Shown: in pieces, positions 22,801-35,031 of the stretch
Position numbering within the stretch: position 1 is the first letter of the stretch
Layout of the letters: every line of letters begins with the position of its first letter
Assembly (NCBI GenBank): GCA_020205615.1
Contig: CM035151.1
Location: forward strand, 47,049,409-47,113,408
Direction of reading: 5' to 3'
DNA: 64,000 bases
Source of the DNA: Panax quinquefolius
Lineage: Eukaryota; Streptophyta; Magnoliopsida; Apiales; Araliaceae
Position numbers and translations under genes: made by a program
Notes under the pieces: generated by a model
What the model saw: only the letters and a program-made list of their open reading frames with translations
Told to the model about the DNA's origin: nothing
The model's database searches: none

Positions 22801-24408
22801 TTCTTCCTCTAAGCCTTTGATCTAACACTCAAGATACTTAGTTCCATACATGATGATATGTAGGACTAGGGTATCTTGAGTACTTGTTCATAACCCCAAC
22901 AAAACTCAAGCTAAAAATACAAAGTAGAAGAAGAAGATGAAGATTAGGTTATATCTTGATTTAGTGGCAACCTTCTTGATTTACCAAAGTAGAGTATAAG
23001 CTTAGGGTGCATAAACAAACTAGCACACCTCTTTCTCTCTCACTAAACCAAACCCTCTCTCTCTTTCCTCTCTTTGAAGTTTTCTAGCTTGGGAGAAAAG
23101 AAGAAGAAAGAGAATAAGAGAAATGCAAATGATCTAGCAAATGAATGGGGTGATTAACTAATATCCCCCATAATTTTATTGTCCCTCGGATAAAAGGCTT
23201 CACCTTATCTCTTCCAAATGAGCCTAATCATGTGATTAAAGGTGCTTAATTGATTTACAACCAATGAGAGCTTGACAACCATGTACTTGTGTGTAAGAGT
23301 TACTAATTATGGACATTGTTTAGCTTAATTAGTTGCCTTAAAAAGCCTTAAGTGGCCGGTCCCTCTAGCCCATTATATCTCCCAATTTGCTTTTATTTTT
23401 AATACACAAATTTGATTAATCAAAAGTCTAAAATACCCTTAATTAAGTGGGCTAAGTATTGGTTTGCATTTGATTTCCTTTGGGCTCCCTCCTTAATTGT
23501 TTTGGGCCATGTAATAAACATAGTCTAACAATTTTAATATATGTTACCCAATTTGATTATTTAGGGTTTCCATTCCTAATCTTATAAAATTTAATTACCC
23601 ATACATGTGACTTTAACTCATAATCTAATTAGGTTCACAAGAATTAGGTTTAAAATTATTAGTAACTTAAAATAACAAGATTTTCCACTTAAGTTAGTAT
23701 ACATATTAAATACTAACCCTTACTTATTACCATAACCCTTAAGTTATTTAATTGTCTCACCTAATGTATAATTAGGTTACGAAGCTTTTATTTAGGGTTT
23801 AAAATAAAATAAAATTAGTTCCTAAAATTTGTAATTAGGGTTTCACACAGTAATACAAGGGTTTGTCACATAACACCATAATTGACCAATCATTGTCAAT
23901 CCATATACATACAAGATATATAATTATATCAATTGAAAAATCAAAATATAAATAATATTATATTATTGTTCTCATTCCTTTATCAAAATCCAAAATTAGG
24001 GTTTGGATTCCATATTTGATTTATCTCATCATACTTAACATTATTAATTAAGTTAAAATAATTAACTTAATAATCTGCATAAAGATTCCTATAATAAAAT
24101 AATTATTATAATAATTCTAAAAGAATCATTTCATATATTATATAAATAATATATAAATATATTTTCATGGAAAGCAATTAATAAAAACATTTCTACTATT
24201 AAATTAATTATAATAATAATATAGTTTATAACAATATATAATTCTAAAATAAAATTATTTAAAATCATTCATGTAATAAGTATATCACATAAATACATAT
24301 ACACATTATCTTGGCACATATTCCCCATATTTATTTTAATAAATACAAAAAAAAAAATTATACGCAAAATTTCTAATTTATTTTTATAGAAAATATCGGG
24401 TTGTTACA
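19870..24408 (-). mobile_element. Solo LTR 'A' (4.5 kb) inserted in X 5' LTR
   Basis: A 4539-bp insertion with plus-strand start TGTAAATCCCCCAAATTCAGG and end GGGTTGTTACA, flanked by TCTAT at 19865-19869 and 24409-24413. The X 3' LTR at about 32768-32780 shows the empty site. There is no internal region or PBS, so this is one LTR left by recombination. Orientation is inferred: the similar end of V (12311) has its PBS on the left, so A reads on the minus strand. It contains an extremely A+T-rich array at 21240-21960 and no coding content. Its first ~2 kb and last ~0.9 kb are related to LTR B. Confidence 0.92.
21240..21960. repeat. A+T-rich degenerate repeat array in A
   Basis: Many copies of TTACTAATATTATTAAT and TTTAATAATATTTTA(T) alternate with a loose period of 35-50 bp. 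G and C are almost absent. B has a corresponding array at about 36480-37540 and 57120-58140, built on related but different words (TTAAAT...ATTTTTAAATCATT). No function is evident. Confidence 0.8.
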
Positions 24409-25044
24409 TCTATAACATCAAATTCCAATAAAAAGTGAAATTGTAATCCAAAATATCGATTAAAATGAAGAACGAATGAAGAACACAAAGAACACGAATA
24501 ACGTTGTTGATGGACAAATTTAAAACCATCGTAGGATAATTGTTGTTGATGGACAAGTTTAAAACCATCGCGTATAAGTTAGATGTGTATTGCTTGGTTA
24601 GGAACGGTAGAAACGTTCATGGAGAACAGATTAAAACTTAGCAATAATGAAGTTATGGCAAAAATTTTGTAAAAGACAAGCTAGAATTTAAAAGTTAGTA
24701 AATGAACCCGAGTGGGTCAGGTTTCATAAGAAAGTAAGAGAACATAGGAAACGTGAGTCGTCGACTCAAGAACGAGCGAGTTCTGAGTTCGGATGACCGA
24801 ATTACGGACGAACGAACGAAGAGCGTTAAAAAACATAAAATGAATAAAGGGTGAAGATCAAGCCAATCGAATGGCACGTTAATGGATTCAGAACGAAGTT
24901 CTATCCAAGGGGTATTGAAGTACGTAATATAAGGAAGAGAATGGCTTTGGAACGACCTCGTTCCGAGTTATAACGAAGGAGTTATGAGATCAGGAAGTAA
25001 GTGTCTCAAACTTGATTCAAGATTTAGAATATTTTCTAGGGTTT

Positions 25045-25300
25045 AGGTTTTCAGCGCAGTCACGGCCATTTGAGCTTTGGGAGGGGAAAGGCAGTCATGA
25101 GCTCGACCATCAACTCCTCGGAGAGCAGCCATGCAGTACGAGAGATAACAAAGGGTTTGAAGTGCATTTGGTGTAGACCAAAGGAAGAGGGAAACGAGGG
25201 GCGCCTTGCAACGCGAGGTAAAGGAAGGGCACGCAGGCATGAACACCGCCCGGCAGGCAGGCAAAGGCCCAGTGAGGAGAGTTTAACTACTCAACTCCTG
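25045..25300. other. GC-rich variable block in X 5' LTR
   Basis: A patch rich in CAG, GGC and GCA between well-matched flanks (TCTAGGGTTTAG to the left, GAGAGTTTAACTACTCAACTCC to the right). The corresponding block in the 3' LTR is 33410-33645. The two disagree in many short indels and substitutions here while the flanks agree closely. An 82-codon plus frame (25070-25318) exists only in this copy and is not supported as a gene. Confidence 0.7.
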
Positions 25301-26973
25301 AGGGAAGTGTACGGATAGATAATGAACATGTAGTTCATCAAAAGTATCACTTAATCAAGTAATTTAAACCTTTAGTACATGTTGAATGAAATGATCGAAA
25401 GAGATTAAAAGATTAAGAAGGTAATGAATAACGAAAGTATTTATAAAATAGAAATTATCAAGAAAGCCATAACAAACGGTAATAAGATTGATGAAAGCCG
25501 AGCGTGAGTCGAATAAGGAATGAATCCTAAGGTATGGCATTTAGCTTCCAGAAAGCCATAAGGAATAAGAAATTGATTAACGAACATTACGTTTAATGGT
25601 TCGGATAAGTTAAGATAAGTTTAGTTTGCGGTACAATCGTAACCTTTGATGGTAGACATATGGGAGCTGGGCTAAACAATTCCTTCAGAGAGCGAAGGTA
25701 TATACGAAACTGGCGACCGATCTAACTCACTGTCATGGCAGTGTAGATAAGACGGGAACTTGTTTATTGGTTGTTTGTGGGAAACCACTCAGAGTACCAT
25801 ATGGACTACTAGCAGAGACGCGATGTGTGCTGAGTCCTAGAGACGTTATAAAAAGAAGATAAGAATATAAATCATCCAAGATGATGAACGTATGAGTAAG
25901 ACATCTTCGTATATCATAAAGTCGTAAACTGATAAAAGGAAGTTAGTCGCGTAAACTTATATTGCAAGAACGCGAACCCTAAGAAGTAAAGCTAAGTAAA
26001 CCAATGCGTAAGTTTAATATATGACTAATTGGTGTTTATGTTTTCTCCTTATGTGTTATATAGGAATTGGAATGAGCAGTTCAGCGTAAGTTGTAGCTGT
26101 GCATAAGGCAAGTTTCCTAACTTCATTCATATTATATGAATGCTAGTCTCTTAAACTTCTCAGATGTTAAACTTGAGAAGTCTTGTCTATGTGCATATAT
26201 GTGATGTATGTACAAGATGGTAGTAAGTATGAGGCCTTATGCCACAATTTGAACACTTCGGTGTTTCTATGATATGAATTGTTCTGTAATTGAGCTGTTA
26301 AATACAAGTATGTTCTATTTATACATGAACCGTTATTATTAAGTTTGTACTAATGATTCTAGCCAGACAGGATGTGTATGAAAAAGGTAGAGGGATGAAA
26401 GTATTTCAAAGTGAAAATTATTGATGTTTTAAGATGATAGGAATCGAGACTATTCCTATTATTCAAGCTGCTTCATAACCTTTGTTCGATTATAGAAGTT
26501 CTAAAGAAATGTTTTAATTCTGAAGTTGTTTGTTCAAATGTTATGACTTGCTGGGCAATTGAATGATCACTCTTGCTTTAAATGAAAAACAATTTTCAGC
26601 GAACAAGGTTAGAAGAACTTAAGGATCCCGTAAAGATCAAGCTGACGGTATCTAGATGCAGTACCATTCAGAAGGTGAATAAGCGAGAAGATCAAGTGAA
26701 GACTTGTAGTGTAGAAAGATAACACTGAACAATAGACTAGTCTAATGAACTATTATGTATCCTTGGTGGCGGATAAAAGTCACTCTTGTAAGATGAAATG
26801 AATAATGTATTTATTATTATTTGTAATGAAAAAGGTTATAAGGTTTCCAGAATCTGGGATTTGAGAGTGTATGTCGTTATATTTTAGTATATAATGATGT
26901 ATGTTGAATGAATGATGTACTCGTGATGTACGGAATCCGGGTGTGAAGATAGACCGGATTTTGGGGCGTTACA

Positions 26974-26990
26974 AGTTGGTATCAGAGCTG
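26974..26990 (+). promoter_or_regulatory. X primer-binding site
   Basis: AGTTGGTATCAGAGCTG follows the LTR end after no spacer. TGGTATCAGAGC at 26977-26988 is the standard methionine-tRNA primer-binding core of plant LTR retrotransposons. Confidence 0.92.
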
Positions 26991-28044
26991 ATAGGTTATA
27001 AACCTTATGTAGGAGTACCTAAGACTATAATCGTAGAGATAAGGATAAAAAGATCACCACGTGATCATAGTGATTCGTAATAACAGATGAGCTGTTAAAC
27101 GATGAATAATTTATAGAAAATGCTATAAATGAATAGTACTACGAAGTAGTACGGTAAGAAGAACTCAGATTAAGATGTGAATGATAGCATACGAATTAAA
27201 GAAAATTCGTATTAAGTAAAGAGTGATTTAGAAGTTGTAAAATTTCAATTGAGGACTTATGTGATAGCTAAGTTATATGAACCTTTGTTACAAGAGAGAG
27301 GTTTGTGCTTGTGTAACAACCGCTTAGCTTATTACGGTGATAATCATTAGGATTGGTCGCGCTATCAAGATGTATATGACGAGAAGGTGAATTTTTTTTC
27401 ATGTATATACTTGATATGTAGAGAACGATAAGGTAGGTGCGAGTTCTTAAAACTCACACTTATGGTAAATTCGTGACTCATAATAATATGGTATGTTTTC
27501 GAACGTCTCAGCGAATGGATGCCTATGGTCTGTCTGGATGTTCTTAAACTCATATTATTGTGGAAAGTTCCTGAACTCATAATGTGTGGTAAGTTAATGG
27601 ACTGTACTAAGGTATAGGAATGTTTAGACTGAAAATGAGTTGTTTTCGGTAGGCTTAGTATTGAAGGTTGTTAGTTCCCAGAGGGCACAATAGATCTAGA
27701 AGGGGGGTTGAATTGATCCTTTTTGTTTCAAATACTTTTAAGGTTTATTTCGTATAGCTATTAAATTAGCATATGACAATCATAAGAATCTTTTCAAGCA
27801 CAGAATAATAAGTAAAAGATCCCCTTCATTGATATATTCATAATCACACATACATTGTTCGTAAAGTTAGTTTAGTTGTAAGTAGTTAAATTATACATAG
27901 CAGTTATACTGTATAATATAAATGACATAATGTAAAAGACACGAGGGGTTTTAAGTGGTTCAGAGACTCAAGCTCCTAATCCACTCTTCCGCTTTTAACT
28001 AGCGAGATTTCCACCAGGAAGGCAAAGACACGAATCACTAAGAT

Positions 28045-28200
28045 TCCTTAAAGGCCAGCAGCCTTGGGACTTCAGTTCACTAAGAACTCTTCAAGGCCAG
28101 CAGCCTTGGAACTTCATTTAGTCCCTCCAGACAAGGACCCCTCAGGACCTGGCTTCATTTAGTCCCTCCGGACATGGACCCCTCAGGCCCTGGCTTTATT
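28045..28200. repeat. Short tandem duplications in S
   Basis: GGCCAGCAGCCTTGG occurs twice about 45 bp apart. TTTAGTCCCTCC(A/G)GACA followed by GGACCCCTCAGG then occurs twice about 42 bp apart. Confidence 0.85.
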
Positions 28201-29149
28201 GAGTTATTTGTTTGTTGTTGTTGGAATCGGTGCTAAGCTGCTAAGAAGTCTTCATGCTCTGAACATCTTCTATCCTTAGCAGCTTGGCTTGATCATCCTT
28301 GAAGTGCAACTGAGTGTTGCATGATGCTAAGCTTCTTCGGTTACTCAACCACTTCGGATGACCCCTTTATGAACTGCCTTGAAGATCCTTCTCCTTGGTA
28401 CTTGATGGCTGCACATGATAGGCTTCAAAGATGACTATAAGCTCTTCTGTTAGGTACTTAGAAGCTTTCTCATGCTTAACACCAAGATGGTATTTGTGAT
28501 CTCCTTTCTTGCTCCTTGATGCCTTCTCATGATGGGCTTGCTACGATGACTGTAGGCTCTTCTCTATTATACTTAGAGTCTTCCCATGATGGACATCAAG
28601 ATGACATGATGCTCTTCTTTCTCCCGGCAGTTCAGAACACTCTTTAAGTAGTAAAACTCTCACTTCTACATTATAGAACTCTCACTTCTACTTCTTTCTT
28701 TGCATGTCTCTGAGTGTTCTTGATGGATCGTAGAGTGAGCCTTCGGACTCACTATCTCACATGGTTTAGATCAGTCCACCTTATCTCCAAACTCAACAAC
28801 TCCAGCAACCTTCGATCTTTGAAGCTCTTCTAGATTTATACTCCTTCCCAATCCTTCCGTTGGAAAGTAGTCGTTGAAGGCTATTCAAATATCTTCACAG
28901 ATCTCAAGTTGACAGAGGTAGACTACTGATGTCACATATCATACATTATCTGACATTGCAGTCTACTGTTTCACCTACCCGTCAGAGTTGTCACTTTAAT
29001 GTCTTGGGCAGGTTGAAGACTTTATTATCTCCTTCTGATTTCTCGATCAGAGGTTGTCCTTTTGCATCGATTCTCTCAATAAGCTTTTGTCCGAATACCA
29101 TCCTTCAGATTGAACCGTTGCCAATGCTTCAGTCTTTTGGGAGTTCAAA

Positions 29150-30330
29150 CTCTACGATTCTGATGCACGTCTTCGAGAACCTGATCATAGTGTCTTGTTG
29201 AGTGTTGCTCATTGACTGGTAGAGTTAACACTACGATCTTGAAGAGTGTTGATTAGATCTCCAATGTAGTACACCTCTTCCTTCTATTAATACTTTTATT
29301 TGCTTCGACTGTTCTCAGAGACAGATGGCTTAATTCCTTGCACGAGTCCCCTTCTGAATATCAAGACACTTCAGATTTGTGGCGCATCCAGTTTGCTTTC
29401 TCCTTGTGATCTCCCATTCACTTATCATCAATGAACTGACCCTGCACTTAATCACTTTAGCCTTGCTCTTCAGAGGCTGACCAGTATCTTGGTTCACCTT
29501 CCATCAGTTCTTTCTTTGTTTGGCAAACACTACGATCTTGGTTGCTTCCAAGATCGTTGTCTTCTGTTCACTTGATAGCTCTCGCATTTTTCGACTTTCC
29601 TTAGTCAGCTTCTGAAGTCTTCTTTGGATCTCCCCGTGGAAGACTTTATCACGAATGGCCATACAGCTCAATCTTGATGTTGATTGGGTTGGTGCTTAGA
29701 TCTTCTGCTAGCCTACATGCCATTCGTTGAGTGCTCTTTGGTTCCTTTAAGGTGGAATGCATCTTTGCAGTGCCAACTAGAGGCTTCATTCCTTTGGATA
29801 TTTTGGGAGTGCTCATTTGTTGAGAACCATATATGCTCTACGATTCTGCCTTGGCATTGTGAGCACTTCTATTGAGGTCGTAGTTCTGCACTCTACGATT
29901 CAGCTTCGGCTGTGCAGACACTACGATCCTGAGATCAGATCTTAACACTCTACTATTTCTGCCTTGTGCTTGTTGTCTTCATCTGATCTTGCTCGACTAC
30001 GATCTCTGCATGTAATCAATGGACTCTACGAACTTAGAGTGTAGTCTACGTTTCTGACTTGGCTTGGCGAGATGGACAGGGTCGGCGACTCCAGAAGGCA
30101 GTGTCTCTCACGATTCGAAATGACTTCCTCAAAGACACTACGATCCTGAGGAAGCTCTACTCGACACACTATGATCCTTCTTCGTTTTCCCTGGAAGTCT
30201 ACGAACTCCGAGATCTACTATCTTGCATACTCCTATTCTGCCTCGATAGCTCTCGAGTTAACCTTAACTCTGGCGATCACTCGACTTACAGTGCGATTCT
30301 CGGCGATCGACAAGCCTATCTATTACATCA
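29150..30330. repeat. Dispersed CTACGAT-type motif in S
   Basis: The word CTACGA recurs about a dozen times on this strand, most often as CTACGATTCTG or CTACGATC(C/T)TG (about 29152, 29231, 29529, 29837, 29893, 29919, 29996, 30024, 30138, 30199). Spacing is irregular, from 25 to about 300 bp. Each is usually preceded by a CT-rich or ACTCT segment, giving a loose repeating pattern. Confidence 0.75.
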
Positions 30331-30638
30331 TACGATCAACCTAACAAGCTTGATCTTTCTATATTTATAGTCCTTGTACATCATTTCTTTTTAAGGACTT
30401 TACAAAGCTGTTTTGCTTATGTAGGATCAACCTAACATATTTGATCAATTCATTCTAAGTCCTTGTACATATATTTCTATTATCTATCAAAGGACTTTAC
30501 AGCTTTTCTTAATGCAAGCATACTTGCATATTCATTCATATATATCATAATCAAATCATATATTAAATAAGAATATCATTCACATGTTTATTCCTGACAA
30601 AGGTGCTAGAGAAGATTTAGAATTGTCGCAGTAAGACA

Positions 30639-30830
30639 ATGAAGGAAGATGGAGAAATAGATATTCCAAGTCATCTAGCTATGCTAGATTTCAAACTTTA
30701 TCGAACTCGTGCTGATATGTACATTTTGAAAAGGAAAGAATTGGTTCAACTTTTGGTACTAACGGATTTTAAAAGAGCTATTCTTGGTATGTCTATGCCA
30801 ATTGCTTTGGCTAGACAGAAATTGATTTGA
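30639..30830 (+). CDS. Short conserved-looking frame in X internal region, unrecognised
   Basis: A 63-codon frame beginning MKEDGEIDIPS and containing DMYILKRKELVQLL. I do not recognise a family. The same stretch is present in Y (about 17120-17330, minus strand) with clear nucleotide similarity but broken by stops, so no intact partner is visible. It could be the worn remnant of an ORF once carried by the element, or chance. It has no transmembrane segment or zinc ligand pattern. It begins just after the right TSD of S, so any upstream coding would have been cut by S. Confidence 0.25.
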   Translation: MKEDGEIDIPSHLAMLDFKLYRTRADMYILKRKELVQLLVLTDFKRAILGMSMPIALARQKLI

Positions 30831-31518
30831 AATATCAAAATGAATTTTATATCATCTGTGCATTTGATGCAAGGATGGTAAAAGGATGGAGTTATTAATA
30901 TAATTGAACCTGGTGTTGGATGTGATCTTAGAATCAACAACCCGCTATGGTATGATGTATAATGACGAAGTCCTCAACGTACTGTGAAAAGTATGGTATC
31001 ATGATGTCATAAACCATTTTGATGTATTGCGAAAAGAATTTAAAGAAGTAGTCGACGTCAATTGAGTTGACAAAACGAAGGTTTTACGTTGAAAACCAAT
31101 TTATTGGTATGGTCTAAGCTACTTGATTCGGCTAGACAAATAGTATGTAAACTAATGATTTAGTCTGAGGAGAACATGGAAGAGGTAGTTACTTTCTTTG
31201 TGATTGTAAACTGACCGTTAAAGAAGGGCTTACGGTGAAATGTTGTTTAACCTAGTAAGAGTTCATGGTCGATTTGACCCCTCAGCAAAAGTATGAAACA
31301 TTTTAAAAGGAAATTTTATATTCCTCGTTATTCCTTCTACTTCATGATTCTTGATAGGTTATGGGCGTTAGGAATGAGGGAAAGATAAGAACTCCGTTGA
31401 AGGGAAGTTGAGAAGAAGGGTAGGCTAAAATTTCGAGGACGAAATTCTGTGAAGAAGGGGTGAATGTGATGACCCGGGTAAGGGTGTGGTTTTAAGAAAT
31501 TCCGAGGACGGAATTTTT

Positions 31519-31533
31519 ATAAGGAGTGAAGAG
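31519..31533 (+). promoter_or_regulatory. X polypurine tract
   Basis: ATAAGGAGTGAAGAG lies immediately before the 3' LTR start TGTGACGACCC. An earlier, similar piece (GAAGAAGGGGTGAATGTGATGACCCGG, about 31450-31478) looks like a degenerate second copy of the PPT/LTR-start junction. Confidence 0.85.
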
Positions 31534-34500
31534 TGTGACGACCCAGAAATTCGAATTGTCCAGAATTTAGGTTTAAAGAAATAGTTATTAATAAAACTAA
31601 TTTTTATTAATACTATTTTGTGCTATGTGTTTATTAATCGTTCTAGAACCTAGGATGATTATAAGTCGGGAGTATTCTAGCTACGAGCTAGATTGAACGA
31701 ATAAGAATTTTAAAGACGAAAATGAAATTTTTCCGGGAACAAAATATTTTTCGGGGGAAAAAGACGAAATAGGCACTATTCATCTGTTTCTGCTCGGAGA
31801 TTTATTTTGAAATTCCGAGACTTTAATGATTACTTATAATTTTGAGACGTGATGGAATATTCAATAATATTTTAGTTATGGCAAAAACGAAGTTTTCGCC
31901 TGCGGACTCAAAACCTAAGAGTTAGGAAAAGTGAGTTCCGAGGATTTAGTGTTTACGTATAATAATTAGGATTATTATGCGTGAGGAATACGAGTATAGT
32001 AAGAGGATTGATACGACGTATAATACGATTATCGTACGAATTAAATACAAAGAGAATAAAAGAATACAAGAATGAGATGCGTAGAATACGATTAGTCTTA
32101 ATGGCTAAGTAAATAATAAGTTAAGTAATGACTAAGTAAACTTAATATCTAAGTAAAGTACTTATGCTTAATAGCTAAGTAAAGTGCTTAACTTAAGGGC
32201 TAAGAAGACTTAAGAGCTAAGTAAACTTAATGGCTAAGAAGATTTAAGGGCTAAGAAGACTTAATGGCTAAGTAAGTGTGGAGGCTAAGTAAACTTAGGG
32301 CTTAAGTAATGAATAGTAAGGAGGTTAAGGGGGCAAAATGACTAAACTACCCCTAACTTTTGTTTTCTATAAATAGGAAACTCATTTCTTTGTTTTAGGA
32401 TTTTTAAAATCCTAAGACACTTGGGAGAGAGAATGAGTTCAGATGGGAGGAGGAGGAGGAGGAGGAGGAGGAAAGGCTAGCCCGCGTACAAACTTTGTCC
32501 GGTAGGAGAAGATTAAAGGAGAACGGTAATCCGAAACCTTATTTGTATATTTTTTCTTTAAGTTTTTATGTTAAAAAGCATAACTTAATGAAGATAATAA
32601 GTAGATAAGGTTGGAGAGGATTTCATATGGTTGAAATCATGAGAAAAGAAGAAATAAGAAATAAGAAATTTAGTAAATAAAGTTTTTAAGGAAGTATAAG
32701 ATTCGTAATGAATAAGAACGATCCGAGTGGATTATATTTATAAGTAGGTGAAATAAGTAAGGAATGATGTTCTATAACATCAAATTCCAATAAAAAGTGA
32801 AATCGTAATCCAAAATATCGATTAAAATGAAGAACGAATGAAGAACACACGAAGAACACAAAGAACGTTGTTGATGGACAAATTTAAAACTATCGTAGGA
32901 TAATTGTTGTTGATGGAAAAGTTTAAAACCATCACGTATAAGTTAGATGTGTATTGCTTGGTTAGGAACGGTAGAAACGTTCATGAAGAACGGATTAAAA
33001 CTTAGCTATAACGAAGTTATGGCAAAACTTTTGTTAAAGACAAACGAGAATTAGAAAGTTAGTAAATGAACCCGAGTGGGTAGGGTTTCATAAGAAAGTA
33101 AGAGAACATAGGAAACATGAGTCGTCGACTCAAGAACGAGCGAGTTCCGAGTTCGGATGACCGAATTACGGACGAAAGAACGAAAGGCGTTAAAAAATAT
33201 AAAATTAATAAGAAGTGAAGATCAAGCCAATCGAATGGCACGTTAACGGATTCTGAATGAAGTTCTATCTAAGGGGTATTAAAGTACGTAAGATAAGGAA
33301 GAGAATAGCTTTGGAACGACCTCGTTCTGAGTTATAACGAAGGAGTTATGAGATCAGGAAGTAAGTGTCTCAAACTTGATTCAAGACTTAGAATAATTTC
33401 TAGGGTTTAGTTTCATGGCCAAGCGCCCACTGAGCTTTGGGAGGTGATGCTTGTCATGAGCTTCCTGCCATCAACTCTGGAGAGTGGCAGCCACACACGA
33501 GAGATAACAAAGGTTTAGCCGCATGTTGCTAGACCAAAGGAAGAGGGAGCGTGAGGCGTATGGCAGTACGATGTAAAGGAAGGGCACGCACCGCAAAGAC
33601 CAAGTGCATGGCAAGGCCCAATGACGAGAGTTTAACTACTCAACTCCTGGGGGAAGTGTACGGATAGATAATTAACATGTAGTTCATCAAAAGTAACACT
33701 TAATCAAGTAATTTAAACCTTTAGTACATGTTGAATGAAATGATCGAAAGAGATTAAAAGATCAAGAAGGTAATGAATAACGAAAGTATTTATAAAATAG
33801 AAATTATCAATAAAGTCGTAACAAACGGTAATAAGATTAATGAAAGTCGAGCGTGAGTCGAATAAGGAATGAATCCTAAGGTATGGCATTCAGTTTCCAG
33901 AAAGCCGTAACGAATAAGAAATTGATTAACGAACATTACGTTTAATGGTTCGGATAAGTTAAGATAAGTTTAGGTTGTGGTACAATCGTAACCTTTGATG
34001 GTTGACATATGATAGCTAGGCTAAACAATTCCTTCAGAGAGCCAAGGTATATCTGAAATCGGGCAATCGATCTAACTCACTGTGATGGCAGTGTAGATGA
34101 GACGGGAACTTGTTTGTTGGTTGTTTATGGGAAACCACTCAGAGTACCATATGGACTACTAACAGAGATGCGATGTGTGCTGAGTCCTAGAGACGTTATA
34201 AAAAGAAGATAAGAATATAAATCATCCAAGATGATGAACGTATGAGTAAGACATCTCCGTATTTCATAAAGCCGTAAACTGATAAAGGAAGTTAGTCGCG
34301 TAAACTTACATTGCAAGAACGCGAACCCTAAGAAGTAAAGCTAAGCAAATCAATTCATAAGTTTAATATATGACTAATTGGTGTTTATGTTTTCTCTTTA
34401 TGTGTTATATAGGAATTGGAATGAGCAGTTCAGCGTAAGTTGTAGCTGTGCATAAGGCAAGTTTCCTAACTTCATTCATATTACATGAATGCTAGTTTCT

Positions 34501-35031
34501 TAAACTTCTCAGATGTTGAACTTGAGAAGTCTTTTCTATGTGCATATGTGCGATGTATGTACAAGGTGGTAGTATGTATGAGGCCTTGTGCCATAATTTG
34601 AACAGTTCGGTGTTTCTATGATATAAATTGTTCTATAATTGAGCTGTTAAATACAAGTATGTTCTGTTTATACATGAACCGTTATTGTTAAGTTTGTGTA
34701 TGAAAAAGGTAGAGGGATGAAAGTATTTCAAAGTGAAAATGATTGATGTTTTAAGATGATAGAAATCGAGACTATTCATATTATTCAAGCTGCTTCATAA
34801 CCTTTGTTCGGTTATAGAAGTTGTAAAGAAATGTTTTAATTCTGAAGTTGTTTGATCAAATGTTATGACTTGTTGGGCAATTGAATGCTCATTCTTGCTT
34901 TAAATGAAAAACAATTTTTAGCGAACAAGGTTAGAAGAACATAAGGATCCCGTAAAGATCAAGTTGACGGTATCCTGATGCAGTACCATTCAGAAGGTGA
35001 ATGAGTGAGAAGATCAAGTGAAGACTTGTAG
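31534..35031 (+). mobile_element. 3' LTR of element X, left part
   Basis: Begins TGTGACGACCCAG and matches the X 5' LTR (18661 onward) through the minisatellite (32098-32312), TATA box (TATAAATA, 32368-32375), GGA trinucleotide run (about 32446-32470), empty site for A (about 32768-32780) and GC-rich block (33410-33645). It is interrupted at 35031 by B; the final 261 bp are at 62595-62855. Confidence 0.9.

Larger units (their letters stand above)
18661..26973 (+). mobile_element. 5' LTR of element X (interrupted by A)
   Basis: Starts TGTGACGACCCGG and ends GGGGCGTTACA next to the PBS. Pieces 18661-19869 and 24414-26973 together equal the uninterrupted stretch 31534-35031 plus 62595-62855 of the 3' LTR. 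A TATA box (TATAAAT, 19471-19477) follows the GGGGGGCAAAATGACTAA block. A GAG/GGA trinucleotide run at about 19545-19566 lies in the early transcribed part. Over the first ~185 bases I count about 14 differences from the 3' LTR. The open frames within it (19411-19677, 24695-24877, 25043-25318) are not conserved as proteins. Confidence 0.9.
27669..30599. mobile_element. Element S: 2.9-kb LTR-like insertion
   Basis: Starts TGTTAGTTCCC and ends TTCCTGACA, flanked by AAGGT at 27664-27668 and 30600-30604. The corresponding part of Y (about 17370) shows the empty site. TG...CA ends with a 5-bp duplication suggest a solo LTR. The TAGAAGGGGGGTTGAAT block near its start is a word I associate with the ends of some copia-type LTRs, which is weak evidence. 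It is less A+T-rich than its surroundings. It contains a tandem repeat at 28045-28200 and a recurring CTACGAT word in its second half. Open frames at 28929-29201, 29684-29875 and 30059-30370 show no domain. Strand is undetermined. Confidence 0.75.
26991..31518 (+). mobile_element. Internal region of X (non-coding, interrupted by S)
   Basis: Once S is removed this is about 1.6 kb. It starts with a leader shared with Y, runs through two stretches without long open frames, and ends in a TTTCGAGGACGAAATTCTGT-like block shared with Y. Chromoviruses often have a GAGGACGAAATT block near the end of pol, so the tail looks like a relic of a parent element's end. The only open piece of interest is 30639-30830. 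There is no zinc knuckle, protease motif, FIDD box or integrase HHCC anywhere in it. Confidence 0.82.

Noticed and set aside
25043..25318. GC-rich 73- and 82-codon frames on opposite strands
   Set aside because: The matching block of the other X LTR (33410-33645) does not keep either frame. They lie in a hypervariable LTR patch.
26974..26990. A tRNA gene suggested by TGGTATCAGAGC
   Set aside because: This is a primer-binding site complementary to a tRNA 3' end, located right after an LTR; no cloverleaf surrounds it.
28929..30370. Open frames inside S as genes
   Set aside because: They are short, without domains, and composed partly of the recurring CTACGAT words; nothing indicates coding.
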